Source of the DNA: Oopsacas minuta
Taxonomy: Eukaryota > Porifera > Hexactinellida > Lyssacinosida > Leucopsacidae
Direction: 5' to 3'
Assembly (NCBI GenBank): GCA_024704765.1
Contig: JAKMXF010000332.1
Coordinates: 1,047,080-1,111,079, forward strand
DNA length: 64,000 bases
Under the pieces are notes generated by a model. That model saw only the letters and a list, made by a program, of their open reading frames with translations. It was not told where the DNA came from and did no database searches. The stretch's first letter is position 1. Each line of letters begins with the position of its first letter. A program made the translations under genes and the position numbers. Positions 45,045 through 58,157 of this stretch are shown one piece after another.

Positions 45045-48000
45045 GAGAAAGTTGACTCTCGAAAACAGGTAAAATTGAGAGTAGGATAGATCAAGATATA
45101 CGTATAATTGCTAGAGTTAATTGCTCAACAACATTAAATATTTAATCGATAGGTCTATTAGGATATTCTATGCATTTCATCTAATAGAGTAGAGTTTGGC
45201 TGCTATAAACAAAGGATGGGTACTTTTTGAATGTACAAAGTAATATATACTATTCGAATATTACAAATGATTCTATCTCTTTTTGCTTGAAGAAGAATAT
45301 ACAGCAATTCCTTTAATGATTCTATGAGTCTTCAGAGAATTTTGCCAGCGGACATTGTAAATTGATTGTTTCTCGCAAATAGCGGATATCCTCACGTCCT
45401 AATCTACTCTCTCCAATATTGTTTCCTGAAACCCTCATCCAAAGAGATATAACCGTGCATTCCTGACGACTCGTAAACAATCAATGCGTATTTGGCCTGT
45501 GGAAATGTCGATGGAGATCGATAAGTAAGACTGGAGAGATACAATGTTATAGTTCGGAGAGAGTTTGTCGAGTAGTGGTAGCAACGATGGTTGCATAATA
45601 TTTGTATCCAACACATGGATTGCAATGGGTAATTGAATTGGCTGATGGATTAGTAGAAGATCAAGTCGTCTTACCCTTATATTCTAATTTAGTCCATTTA
45701 TCGGTCATAAATAATTATATTTATTAGTGCGATTTGTGGAATAGCATTGAGATATGTGTATTATTATTATTAGTATTATTATTATTATCAATGTATTAAG
45801 ATACTTCAAATACTACATGACTTAATCTTTATCCTGCTGTTGGAAAAAAGAGGAATTGTCGGGAATATGTTTGCTACTGATATCCATGTTACAAATGACT
45901 AGATTGCCGAATGGGAGGTGGTGGAATATGTTGAATTCCAGAGCAGCTACTGGATATCAGCCGGGAAATCAATTTGTTCTATTTTTAAACACTCATTTCC
46001 AACTGATCCCAAATCCTATCTATTTTACTCTTCAATTTCCCAGCTAAATCCTCCAATTTCGAATTTTGCTATTCAGTATCTCTATTTTTTCACTTCGTTT
46101 TGAAGAATTCTTTCCTTAACAGGTCGTACTTACATCATCAGTAAATTTCGTTTTCCTAGGTGTCTTCATTTCCAATGCAGACTCAGAACTCAAAATATTG
46201 CTCCTTTTTTGAAACCGTCATTTTTGGTTCTGATATTTCCATGGTCTCGAGAAATGATACTTTCTCAAATAGCTTGTTTATCTTCGAGTGTTAATGTCGT
46301 ATTATGTGCTCTAAACAATTTCGCCTTATTCTCCAAAACTAAATCTACTAGAGAATTCATTTCTGGTTTCAAAAGTTCTTGGCTCGAGTTTTGAAATTAG
46401 ACATTCTAATGTGATAAATGTGATGAATGTGATAATGTTTATATTTGTTTGTGTGTATAACGAATCTTTTAAATTATTAATGACATTATGAAATTTATAC
46501 TTTTCGGCTGATCAAGGTTTGCAGAAATAGATAGAATTCGTGATATTACAATATGTGCCCTACAATTAATTGCATTAATATTAGTCATATTCTTTCCTTT
46601 GTAAAAGAAACGATTGCTTAATTGTTTAAATGCGAATTAATATTCGGGATATTAGTTTCACCCTAACAATTTCATATACAAGTGTGAATCTATATTCATG
46701 TTATTTTTGTAATGTCACAGATAGTATGTATTCCACTGATCTGGTCTGAAATTATAGTAATTACATCGATACATTGTATAAATTCAATATATGTTTCTTA
46801 CTCCAATGTGACAACATTCCAATCTCAAGCTTCGTTCTAACCCTATCGGAGGCCCCTCTTCCGACGTGGCTAGGCGAGCTGAGTCTAGCTATACACCGGA
46901 TCGGACCCAGCTTTCTATATTCTTTTGCCAGTTTTTCATGTATTCCTTCATATATGATGTCATACTTTGTGATTGTCAGATTTCTTTACTATAATTGCAT
47001 AACACATGTTTAACATGTAAATGTGTTTTATGTTCATGTCAAAAACAATTGTAATTCATATTTTTCTAGAACTACTTTTCATTGCCAATTATCATAATAT
47101 ACTTCGTTCAGATGATTGATTTTCCAATGTCTATTCATTTTGAAGCCTGTGCATTGTGGCAGAGACACACCGTTTGTCATAATGTACATACTTCCCAGTG
47201 AATAGACATTGAATAATTTATTACCGAAAGAGGTATAATTCTGCAATTAGAAATGAAATGTAGTCCGAGACGATTTACAATAACACAAACTGTATATGAC
47301 TCGGACATTTACTCACTTGTTAGACACCATTATTTACATCTTAACAATATACAGGACATGTACCATAATGGGTATCCCGGTGTTCGCACACCTACTGCTA
47401 CCATGAAAGACTTTGCATTATTCTCTGGGGTAAAGTCTGTTTAGACACCCATAATTCATTATCATGAACACCCATATACTTTAATATTGGGCACGGGCCC
47501 TGATATTAATTGCATTTATAGTAAAACACGGTATTACATCATGAATCTGTAAGAACTACGTGATGAACTGAAAAAGAAGTATTAGGCCGTATTTGCCGAT
47601 TCCATAAATCGTGTTTAAATATCGTTTAGAGGGTCGATGCGTGTATACCTGGACTCAACTTGCCTAGAGGCTTCGAACCAGGATCACTCGATGGGGTTAT
47701 GACAAATTATGAGGTTGGAATGTTGTCACATACGTGAGACAATCTGCGTCGCTAGAGAAAATATTCTCCAGATATGATCAAGTGACTCATAAAATTGCTG
47801 GAACTTTAAAGGTCAGTACGAATCTGGTGGTTAAAATTTGATTCGAATTGATATGAAGAGTTTGCAATATGGGGAAGTGCAAGCAATTAGCTAACCACAG
47901 CTATTAAAACATGCCATAAATCAACGTTCCCAAGGTTGAATATAGTTGAATTATTATTAGATGCATTTGCCATGTATATAAACCTTTTGAATCAAAATAA

Positions 48001-48688
48001 ATGTCAATGTTCCATGTAGTGTTCTATTGAACTACAATTTGAAAGAATATTTAACAAATCTGATAAAAATGCCATTCACTATTAGATATCAATTCAAATA
48101 CCCAATTTTACAACCCGGAAGGTTCCAAGCATCTCCTGGACAACATCCACTAGCAAGTTTGACTCTAATACAACGGAAAAATTCTTCACCTCATTCCAAT
48201 TAGTTAGCTAAAATGCACATACTGCTAACCTACATTATATTTTGCCTTACTTACGCCTACTTACAGATTATTGCATCGAATTAATGCAGCGTGCCCATTA
48301 TATTCATCGAAATATTTGACAGATATATTAAAAAATAGGAATTTCGGATTGTTTGCGGCATTTTGAAGTTTCAAATTCTACATCTATAAATACTGAATTC
48401 AGTAAATATATCAGACTTTACACTACGTAATGGCAACTTGGATAAACACTCTTATTAGTTGTCTGCTGGTAATTGAACAACATGTCTATCCATAGTCTAA
48501 ATGTTCTTGGCAACTCTAGTTTCATGCTTTCTACGAAATTTATTCACATTATACATGCATGAGTATATGGATGATTCAAAGTATATTCCTTATTACTATA
48601 CCTGATCATTAGTTTATATTTACTCGAAGTGAAAATTATTCATAAATGTTTGACTTCTTTCTCGCTATTTATATATTTCAAATTTTAG
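45045..48688. other. Rest of Ars2 intron 3; no gene recognised
   Basis: AT-rich sequence with a short ATT/ATTATT microsatellite near 45760-45790. Open frames near 45856-46100 and 46774-47013 show no domain. A minus-strand stretch at 46210-46400 faintly resembles a Myb/SANT-like transposon domain but is too weak to call. Confidence 0.4.
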
Positions 48689-49114
48689 CACTGTTTCTAT
48701 TGGTGGACTCCCCCTTTCGATCGAAAAAGAACGTTTGGAAACTGTTTGTAAGCCTTTCGGCAATGTTATTCGTACATTCTTAACGGATCCAACTGTTCTT
48801 TCAACTGAATACAGGAATTGTACACTAACATTCTCCGACACAATTGATAATAATGCTCTGGTTTCTAATTTGCAGTCAAATTTTCCAAAGGAAGATTTTC
48901 CTCAGGTTTCTATAAGCGTGGAGTCAAACCGTGTCCAAAAGTGTAAGCCATCTGCTGGTATATTTAATGCGTTGGATGTTGTACTTTCTAATATTTCTCT
49001 AGCTGTTAAGGTTGTTCAAACTCTTGACTCTAAAAGAAAACTATTCATCAATGAATCTTGGTTTAGAGATCAGTCTATTATATATCCAAATGTCTCACCA
49101 CTAAAAGTATTCAG
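48689..49114 (+). CDS. Ars2: Ars2/Serrate homologue, exon 4 (RRM-like domain)
   Basis: The exon follows the acceptor ATATATTTCAAATTTTAG and ends at the donor TTCAG|GTAATT, in phase 2 on both sides. It encodes TVSIGGLPLSIEKERLETVC, matching the start of the Ars2 RRM-like domain (CSLFMRNIAP...ISLCKRYPG). VIRTFLTDPTV corresponds to FMRVALSEPQP. SISVESNRVQKCKPSAGIF and VVLSNISLAVKVVQTLDSKRKLF correspond to RVRNINGI and [23 protein letters not shown]. The domain is unusually divergent, and the conserved RRGWVTFD stretch is replaced by STEYRNCTLTFSD. The later Ars2 domains (DYYNTCEYPNEDEMPNRCG and the zinc finger) were not found downstream and probably lie beyond the window or in short exons I could not detect. 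Confidence 0.75.
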
Positions 49115-50290
49115 GTAATTTTCTTCGATTGATGAATTTGTCAGTACATTATGGATATTGAAGGTAATTGTACACACTTAATTTATTGTCCAGGTTAAAA
49201 ACTAGCATAATTATGTAATCTCATAAGGATGTCACTTCCATGTTTCGAATCATCGAAGTATTACTATTACTACACAACATACTCATCAAATCAATGTTTT
49301 ACTGAGGAATTTAGTAAAGTGCTCATAATGCTGGTAGAGACCTAGATCTGGCACAAATACTGTATTGATCACTATTTATCTACTGCAATTTTCACTCCTA
49401 TATAGGTTAAAGTGGGGCATTTAAACTTCATAATCGCTTTATTGACTTGTTGCACATCCTTATGGGAAACAATTTATACCATTTTCAGTCGTAAGGTGTA
49501 GGATGACTATACCCATTTCATGTACTCTATTCTTCCCCTTTCCTCGGCCTATAGTAACTTCTTTAGAAACGGTCTGGTTATATATAGGTTGTTTCTACAG
49601 TGCCACAAGGGCACTTTAAGGCGATTATTTATCAGAGTACCGGCAACTGCACCAAAAGTTTTCTTCTTATAGTTCCAGTGCAGCATTCAGTATAGTTTTA
49701 TTTTGCATATTTGAAATCAGATATTAGGGTCTTCTAACTTCACATTTAATCAATAAATGACACAATTCGTATGTTTTCACATAAATTATTACTTATTTTG
49801 TTTGTAAATCCTTAAATTCAGATGTCTAATTTTGTATCGTAGAAATAGTACTTTTTTTGCCGTTATTTTCATCTTTTTCCAGTGAAGGCGGAGTAGGTCC
49901 CGGGACCCGTCTGCCACTGGACAAATAATTTCTCTTTTTCCCTGGGTAACTGTTCTTTAACCTGTTTATGCACGAAGTATACCGCCTGCTTGGGCAATTA
50001 TAGTTCAATACAGTCGAAGTATACATACTAGTCATATTTACAGTAGAACAGATAAAGCCTATCCCCCACGGAAAACGAAATCGTACTTATGGACGTACCG
50101 AGGGGCTGTGGAGCGATACTTACCAACTTTTGTCAGATCAGACCATAGAAATTCTGTAGAAACCCTACAAATTGGTTTGGATAAAGGAATAGTGGAAAAA
50201 TTCAAATTCATGGAATAGTATTTTTGTACTTCGAATATGTCAACCATCTTTTTCTTATCATGCAACCCGAAGATGATTGGGATTGAATGC
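49115..50290. other. No gene recognised
   Basis: AT-rich, probably Ars2 intron 4. A minus-strand open frame at 50059-50265 has no recognisable motif. Confidence 0.4.
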
Positions 50291-50298
50291 CTTTAGAG

Positions 50299-50715
50299 TC
50301 GGGATCGACCGGGAGCACGATTTTCTGCCGTGTCCGGGAAAAAATACCAATTTTCGGCCGGGGCCCTGGTCGATCCCTCGTTCCTTAAGTACAACCTAAG
50401 AGCTGTTGGATTTGGCTCATTCAAATTACTTCAACGACCTCCTGACGTAGTTCTTCCTAATCAACAAGACGAGGAAATAGATGATGATAGTGAAGATTTT
50501 GATAGTTTATAGAGATACGTATATAATTTGATTTAGTATCTCGCACTTCAAATTCTTCGTTCCAAACCTATGATGTTTGCTTTTGAAATGATTCTAGCAT
50601 AAATTTCCTTAAACACCCTGGCTAGTCAAGGGCCGGGTTCTCAACTTTTTGGCGTGGCCGGGGCCTGGAAAAAAGTACCGATTTCGGCCGACACCGGGAC
50701 CCCGGTCGATCCCTA
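50299..50715 (+). mobile_element. Internally deleted hAT-like element
   Basis: The left end reads GGGATCGACCGGG, and the right end reverse-complemented reads TAGGGATCGACCGGGGTCCC. An additional right-end-like segment (about 50330-50383, GGCCGGGGCCCTGGTCGATC) repeats directly at 50640-50715. Between them a short frame reads FLKYNLRAV, the usual last motif of a hAT transposase, then LQRPPDVVLPNQQDEEIDDDS before a stop at 50512. This looks like a hAT copy that kept its ends and only the last codons of its gene. Flanking 8-mers (CTTTAGAG, CTATTGGG) match at 5 of 8 positions. Confidence 0.5.
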
Positions 50716-53583
50716 CTATTGGGCATACACTGGCTTGTAAAAGTTTAAGTAGTTTTCATAATGGAAAATGCATTTTGCGTATGAAGATATTCTTTCAACT
50801 TGTCTAGGTCTAATATATTTTCTTAATTGATGTAATTCTTTTTCAGCATCCTAAATACTTATTCCTTCTTCTTATTCTGTCTAACTGCTTGATTGTTGGA
50901 AATCATTCGACTTTTAATATATGTGCGTTTTTATTTCGACAAACATATTTTTCAAAATTCGATGATTTTCCTAAATTTGTCGAGGCCCCAAAATTACAGA
51001 TAGCAATTGATAGCTTCTTCATCTACAATAGTTACGAAATTATGTAATACTAGATGTGACATACTGAATTATCTAAGAATATGACACCAACAGAATATTA
51101 GCCTATTCTGAGGCGTTAATTCGAGTGTCTAAGGTTGATTCTGCTTTAAAGATTCCTCTGAAGAAGGAACATAATCTATGTATAACAGACTGCTCCGAAA
51201 TATCGGTTTCTTTAGCAGGAATAATACCCACGAGGCTAATCTTATGGATATTTCTGAGATTAGCCTCCCAGAATTATCTATTTAATCTATCTGCAAAATT
51301 TAACTTGTGAAATATTTGATCAATCTGATGCATTTAGGGCGAATGTGACAAATCAGATGATCTCCAACATGCATCCAGTATATAAGTAGATGCTCTATTC
51401 ACTTCCTTGACCTTTTCTTCACGCTAGCCATACTTGTTTCTAGATAATTATATATATATATATATGTTTACACAAGATTATATTCTAATTTTGAATTATC
51501 ATTACCCACCAAATGTTGGTGTAATCTTTATATTATTATCACTCCAAAGACGTTATCAAGAAACATAGAAGCCATATTAAATACTAACACTGGCAATCCA
51601 GTCGTAAGAACCTGTAATATATATGCAAATAATACATAGTATATACAATGCTTGGACTCATATAACTGCCTATTCTTCACCAAATGCTGTTTAAACCACT
51701 TTGCCCTGCTCAATAGACTAACTTTACTCCCTCGATACTTTGTCTTGTCCACTGACGTCCAGGGATTCAATACCTGCTATCATATACTATCTCTAGCCTG
51801 ACACATTTCATATATGTATTCCAAATCTACTGTTGAAAATGGGTTATTTTGAGACCCTGTATTTTTTGTCCCAACCGGAATTTATCGTTCAACTTGTGCA
51901 AAAGAATGTTTATTCGAATTTCCCATTTAACATTACCGGATTTGTCGTTTTCATTTGGGTTAAATTTTTCGTTATGTCTTTTGCTTTATCTGAGGGTATA
52001 AACAATTGAAAATCTATTCGACTTTTTTGTCCTATAAAATATATTTGTAATGTTTCATAATACTGGATTTGTTCATGCACTATTAGATGGGTACTCAAAT
52101 GGACAAAATATCCCGATTTCAACTCAATTTGTTCCCAATTTAATCAACAAACGATATTCATGTATGTCATCCAACAGTATAATTCTTGGAAATTGCTTGT
52201 CCAGGGAACCCTTGGACTCACAAACGATCTTCTAACTTACAAAGAAGGACGCAGAACTTATTTCAATATTGATTTTTTATGGTTTTGTGATCTTAAAACC
52301 CAATAAATCTGCTCTAAGTGAAATCCCTGGTCCTTCTAGGGCACGGGTTCCCAAACCTTTTCTGTTATTACCTAGTCGTTCGACACTGTTAATCCTGCTA
52401 CCCGGGTTTAGGAGGAGGAAATTTATCAGAAATAATTGAATCTAAATTTTATATCAGATTTGAATAGATGATCGATAGGAAACCTGTTCCTATTTTTCGC
52501 TACTAAATCTGCCATACGAGGCCCAGTTTTGCTCAATGCACAGCGGAGATACCGTTCCCGATCAATTTGTTGCGTTGCTTGGCTTGGTAAGCAGAAAGTC
52601 CGGCCATACATATTTAAGTCGATGATAATGGAGTAATGATCAAAAGAGCAATTTTGGTAATCTGTGGTGATACTGGTAACATCCTATCCAGTATTTTTGG
52701 AGACAAAGTGAATGTAGTCAATTTTCACAGATATGTTGATTGCACTGGCGTATCCAGACAAATTGGATATGTGCTCATCATACTGCCCCTTCTAGATATT
52801 TTAATTATTGGATCTTGTTAAACAATATTGTAAGTTGGGTATGTAAATCTTTTCAATATTACACATACTTACAGTAATCGACAATGGATTGTAACTGGAA
52901 CAACACTTCTGTAGTTACTATATAAGAACAACCAATACACACACAGGAATACTTGAAAACTCCTTCAGTCAATTTTTGTGTATAATTCACAATCTGAAGC
53001 TAATTAGAAACTATACATGTCCTGCAACACTATTTTCAAAAATAACTAACGAAACAATAGTAGCAAATTCTGATCAGAATTGCAAAGATATACAAATATT
53101 TATGAACAATCTCAAGACACTTCTTTTTTATTGCACAGAGCACAAGAATGCATTTGGCTACCCAATCATTATCATTATTTTTACACCTCGAGAATCCTTA
53201 TATTACCCCACTTGGCAATGTTACCTCGGTGTTGGGAATCCCTGAAATTCCCTATTTTCGTTTACCATTAATTCACTGCTGTTAAAATGTTATTGTAGTA
53301 TCCTATTTGTATCACTTTGGCTCCATTTGGTTTGAATGCTTCACATACATATAGTACGTAGGTAAACAAATAAGAATATTAATGATTGATAATTTTTATA
53401 GCATACTGAACTACCAACATACACTCATTAAGTGATATGTCCAATATGTTCATGGGTTTTTCGGATAGCCTATCATTGTCCAGCTTTTGGTAAACCCTCT
53501 TGTCATCCCAACAGTACTGTCTACTTTATGGTTTGGCATGGTAGGAGCGGCACTTTAACAGTTAGTCCCAGGCGAAGATTAGT
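50716..53583. other. No gene recognised
   Basis: AT-rich sequence with a TA microsatellite at about 51448-51465. A minus-strand frame at 51910-52122 contains KAKDITKNLTQ, similar to KAKDIAKELTD of the 720-aa protein at 29553-31715, but no other shared motif was found. Confidence 0.4.
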
Positions 53584-53591
53584 GTTACCAT

Positions 53592-54276
53592 CAGGGGCGT
53601 CGGAAGCTGGTATTTCATGGGGGGATCTAATGATATGTTTGATGAATAATAACACTCAATTTAGTAATCTAGATAGTCTAAATTTGAGCTTTGCCAATCT
53701 CCCAACTTCTTTTCACGGTGTTCAGTATATATGACATTTGTAATTTTTGAAAATATAAACTGTTGTATATTCATTGCTTATGTACTACTATTATGGTTGG
53801 TAATCAGCAACCAAGAAACAAATGGAAAAATTAGTTTTAACAAGCTTTGTTGTTAGTAGTAAATTATTACTATACATGTGAGGTGGCAAATATACAACTA
53901 GATAATATGAAGATATAACTCCAGCAGGCTTCAACCAATGACTGGATATGTGAGGTTTCTGTTGAAAACTTTCCAACTGGCAACAAAATTATAATATGAA
54001 AATAACTATAAACAAACTATGAAGGGGGATATAACACCCTCAAGGGGATAACCCCCATCGTTGTTGGTTTATAATTATTTAAAATTTTCGAAAGTATCGA
54101 GAATTCCGATTCCGGGTGGAAACTATTGTACATTATATCCTCCTAAAATGGCAAAATGTTCTGATAAATTCGAGAGTAATTTAATACTCACTCACAATTA
54201 TAGGGGGGGGGTTATCCCCCTCTGTCTAAATCATAGTGAGATGAGTAGTCCCATCCCCCCACTTCCGACGCCCCTG
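53592..54276. mobile_element. Non-autonomous hAT-type element, 685 bp
   Basis: The left end is CAGGGGCGTCGGAAG and the right end reverse-complemented is the same 15 bases. Flanking 8-mers are GTTACCAT and GATACCAT, a hAT-length duplication with one change. Runs of G near both ends are also in inverted orientation. No transposase-coding sequence is present. Confidence 0.82.
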
Positions 54277-54284
54277 GATACCAT

Positions 54285-57200
54285 TTGTCTGCCATTGTGA
54301 GTACTAACAGAATTATTCTTCTGAATATTCTTCCTCTCACCTAGTATATGAATTGATAATCAATGGAGAAAGTAAGTGCAATATCTTCGGCTAAGTTTAG
54401 ATTAACCAAATTATGCTGAGAGTGTGTGTAATCTGTATTATTAAATCTCAATATTTGTTTATTTGTTTGTTTGTTCGTTGTCAAGGAAGTAAATAGAATT
54501 TAATATAACATCAATAAATATATCGAACATGCTGATCCGATTTTAACACTTTTGGATTAACCAATGTAAATTTATTGTTGTTTTTATGAATATAAAGTAA
54601 ACAAATTTGCCAAATCTCGAAATATACGTACCTACTAGCTCTAACGGCTACACAGGGGTAACTAATTACGCTGAATCTGAATTTCGCATTTTCAAGTTTC
54701 TCATATGTAAATTTATTGTTTTTTTATGATTATAAATTAAACAAATTAGCAAAGTCTCACAATTTACTTAGATACTTGCTCTCAACGGCATCTTACAAAA
54801 TACTTCAATAATATATATGCCATATAACTATATTTGTGAATCACATTGTTCTATATATATATTTATATTAGAATACTCAAAGGGGACCGTCAATTTGGAG
54901 AATAATGGCTACCTCGAGGCGCAGTGCACTGAGTTCATCGCGAAGCCACGAGCCTTTGGCTCGTATATATACATACGACTATGTATGCTACGGAACTTTT
55001 TTACATTTGAACATGTTAACATCTACCGCGGGACATGTTGAATTACACTGCCAAACATGTTGAAATATACTGCAGTAGATGTTGAATTCGAATAATTTTC
55101 TGACTTAATTTCCCTTTCCAGCTCATTATTTTCAGGAATCAAGGGCTTAATTCTCATTCTAAATTCCGTCAAAAGAGTTTAATTCCCATTTCCAGCCCCT
55201 GAATTCCAGGAATCTAGGTATGATTTCCCATTCTCAATTCCTTCAAAGTAATGAATTCCCATTCTTAGTCCCTAATTCTAGGTATATATGTTACATACCG
55301 ATTGAAATATCATTCCAGCTGCATAACAATGTTTATTCAGTTAGTTGGATTTAATTCTCGTGAATTCATTACTTAATTAATTTTCTATATGTTGTATACT
55401 CATAGACGATTTTATCATTTCAGCTCTATAGCAATCTTATCCAATTTTCAGTTGGAATTTTTTCCCAAATCTAGGATAATTCGAAAGATTTCTTTCCAGG
55501 AATTAATTCCGGGCAGTGTGTCCAACTTTTCGGTTTTTCCAAGTAGGACAGTCCCTTTATTTTGCATATCCTAACAAGGCCGGTCCAGAATTTCAAACTC
55601 GTACCTAATCTTATTATATAGTGGGTAGTGGTGGTCTGAGTATCTTGCAGAGCTGATGCCGGGTCAGTGCCATGATTTTCCAATCCGGTAAAATGCACTG
55701 TTTGCCTTCCATCCTGGAATATCAAGACTTGGGATTTATTCTCAATTTTTTTCCATTTGTTGAGTTCGTAAAAAATTTGATATTGTATTTAAATATTCGA
55801 GTTAGACATTTCAAAGTGTCAGAATCGATTCTACTTCCCTGTTTACCACAAATTAGCTGGTCTAAGTTAATCTCAGAGACAATATGAAATATTTCCCAAA
55901 GGTGTGAAAATATTTAGAATCCTGTGTTAAATTGTGTGTATATATTGGGGAAGCAAATACATATATACTAATATAGTAAGTCAACCATTTACTGTTGAGG
56001 TATTATACAAATGTACAGCTTTTCGGACATGTTTGAGGCTGATGTTCCTCCAAAACTTGCCAAAACCATCAGTGCGGCTAAACAAGAATATCAAGTTTAT
56101 ACTATCAGTCCGGACCGATCTGGTCCATAAATTCCCGTACCCCTGCAACACTATATTAAACACATCAGCGTTTGCTAGAACAAGTAAACTTGATCATGAT
56201 CATGATTTGAATCAAGATCCTTGTATATTATGTGGAAACCGTTTTATTTCAACTAGAATGATCAATTAATCTTACAATTCATTTTTTGAGAAAATTCAAT
56301 TAGTGTATTACTCTACTATATTTGCACAAATATATATCTACTTTAAATCTATTTTAATTGATGATGATATTAATGCAAAATTAACCTATTATCCATCCCT
56401 GCTGCTAACTGTGCATGACTGACCACAATCAAAGAAATTAATTGATGGCTGCCAACGAAGTGCCGCCTTTGTGTGCAAAGGGCGTCTAAAATGACCTCTG
56501 AATGCGTATGGCTTTAAATGTTATCTGGAAGGCTAGCCCCCAGAACACCCACAATAGGTCTCTTACTACGTTTACTCCCATGCCAGACCAATCATAAATT
56601 ACTTACACTGAATCTTTTGCCCCTGAATATAATTCTTCTACAATTCTTTACTTGGATTAATGTTTCAGCTAACTAATGGCAACATATCTTGTGTTTTTAA
56701 ATTCTCATACTTCCTTAGAAATAATTACGCCCCTTAAAACTTTCTTAAACGTTATACTAGGCATTCACCGGATCCGACCTGATCCATAAATATTTGATCT
56801 GGTGCACCAATAATATGACTTTAGTATCTTAATAACATTTTTCTTGAATACGCATGGGAGCTTATTATTTTCTTGGCCATCTTTGAGTTTATATCTTTTT
56901 TATAAATTTTGAAAGTACAGATGATCTCAGGAAAATCATATTATCCAAATTTTTGCATTAATCAAATGAGGCTTGAATTTCATTAACTACAATGTCTCCT
57001 AGAAGAGACATGCGTGAATTCTTTGTAGATTAAATGTGCAGAATTTTCAAGTTGGTGGAATTGGAATTGCGATTATTCCCATTCCCATAATATCACCAAT
57101 CATTCATAAAACAAGCTTCGTTTACTTGCCCTTTGGATGGTACATTTGGGGTGCCTCTAGTATTCATATTTTTATTGATTTACTATGTCATATACACACC

Positions 57201-57504
57201 AACCATTTAAATGACTCAAAATTGTGGTTTCATAAACCACATTAATCGTTAATTACAATATCTATCTTTAAGTACACTTTTTGTAAAGTAATCAATGATC
57301 TGCCTCTATGTATATTTTGCTATTTTTTCACATTGAGCATTTTTTGATCACGAGGTGGAAATATGAAAAGTGTTATGTATAGACATATGTAATATGGTAT
57401 TTACATACCTTATCTACCTCCATATGTCTTTTACTCCGACCTAATAAAGAGATTTTCATTTGCTATTCGGATTAAATAATGCACCTATTATCAAATATTA
57501 TGTA
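54285..57504. other. No gene recognised; degenerate simple repeats
   Basis: The part at about 55130-55290 is a degenerate tandem array built on AATTCCCATTCTC and AATTCCTTCAAAG, with roughly 30-45 bp periodicity. Other open frames in the interval show no domain. Confidence 0.4.
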
Positions 57505-58080
57505 TTATATTGCATGCCAGCGCACCCCGCTTGCTAGGTCGTTGCACCACAGCTTAGTCCTCCAGATTAGATTAAGTATTGAAAATAAATTTCTTAATGC
57601 TTTGGTTGCTACGGGTGACGGGTTTAAATGCCACTTCGTGCCTCGTGTTTATAATATATCAGAAATTTAAGATTTTATAATCCATTGTCCATCCAAATTT
57701 CATTCACTGACCTTCTGTGGTGACACTGGTGATGCTATTAGCTTCTGGTTAGTAATTTCTGCACTTCATGGGTGGGTACTAAGAAATTCAGGAATTTTCG
57801 AAATTTGGAAAATTGTTTTTTTAGAAGGTCATGAAGACGTAATAACCCCATGGGAAGTTAAGTTTTGGTCAGAACCATGAAGTCAGGACATTTTTCACAT
57901 TGAGGGGTACCTATGATTCAAATTTCAAACTTCCATAATGTGTATTTTGCTGAGCAATGGTTAATAATGTGATTTTTCAGTAATCCTAAAGGTGACTATG
58001 ACATCATAATTTCGTCATAGGTTTGAATTTTCTTCCAAGACTCGAATTTTTCCGAGCCAGTCCAAATATACCTGCCATAA
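57505..58080 (+). repeat. Medium interspersed repeat, copy C
   Basis: The third copy of the repeat seen at 28016-28355 and 28405-28990, in the same orientation. Shared blocks in order are CCGCTTGCTAGGTCG, GACCTTCTGTGGT, TTTTCGAAATTTGGA, GATTCAAATTTCAAACTTCC, CATAATTTCGTCATAGG and TTCCGAGCCAG. It ends about 80 bp before the Tc1 element at 58158. Confidence 0.75.
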
Positions 58081-58157
58081 ATCAACCATGGGGTCTTCCT
58101 GTTTATTCTATCAATTCTGGGCACACAAACATACATCTATATGTATATATATATATA

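Noticed and set aside
46210-46400. Minus-strand stretch resembling a Myb/SANT-like domain (LVDLVLENKAKLF, LEDKQAI)
   Set aside because: It is short, has an in-frame stop where a Trp would be, and nothing around it continues the domain.
47640-47700. tRNA-like B-box (GGTTCGAAGCC on the minus strand)
   Set aside because: No A-box at the proper distance and no cloverleaf could be drawn.
51910-52122. Possible remnant of the 720-aa CHTQxVER family (KAKDITKNLTQ)
   Set aside because: Only one short motif agrees; the flanking translation and the other conserved motifs are absent.
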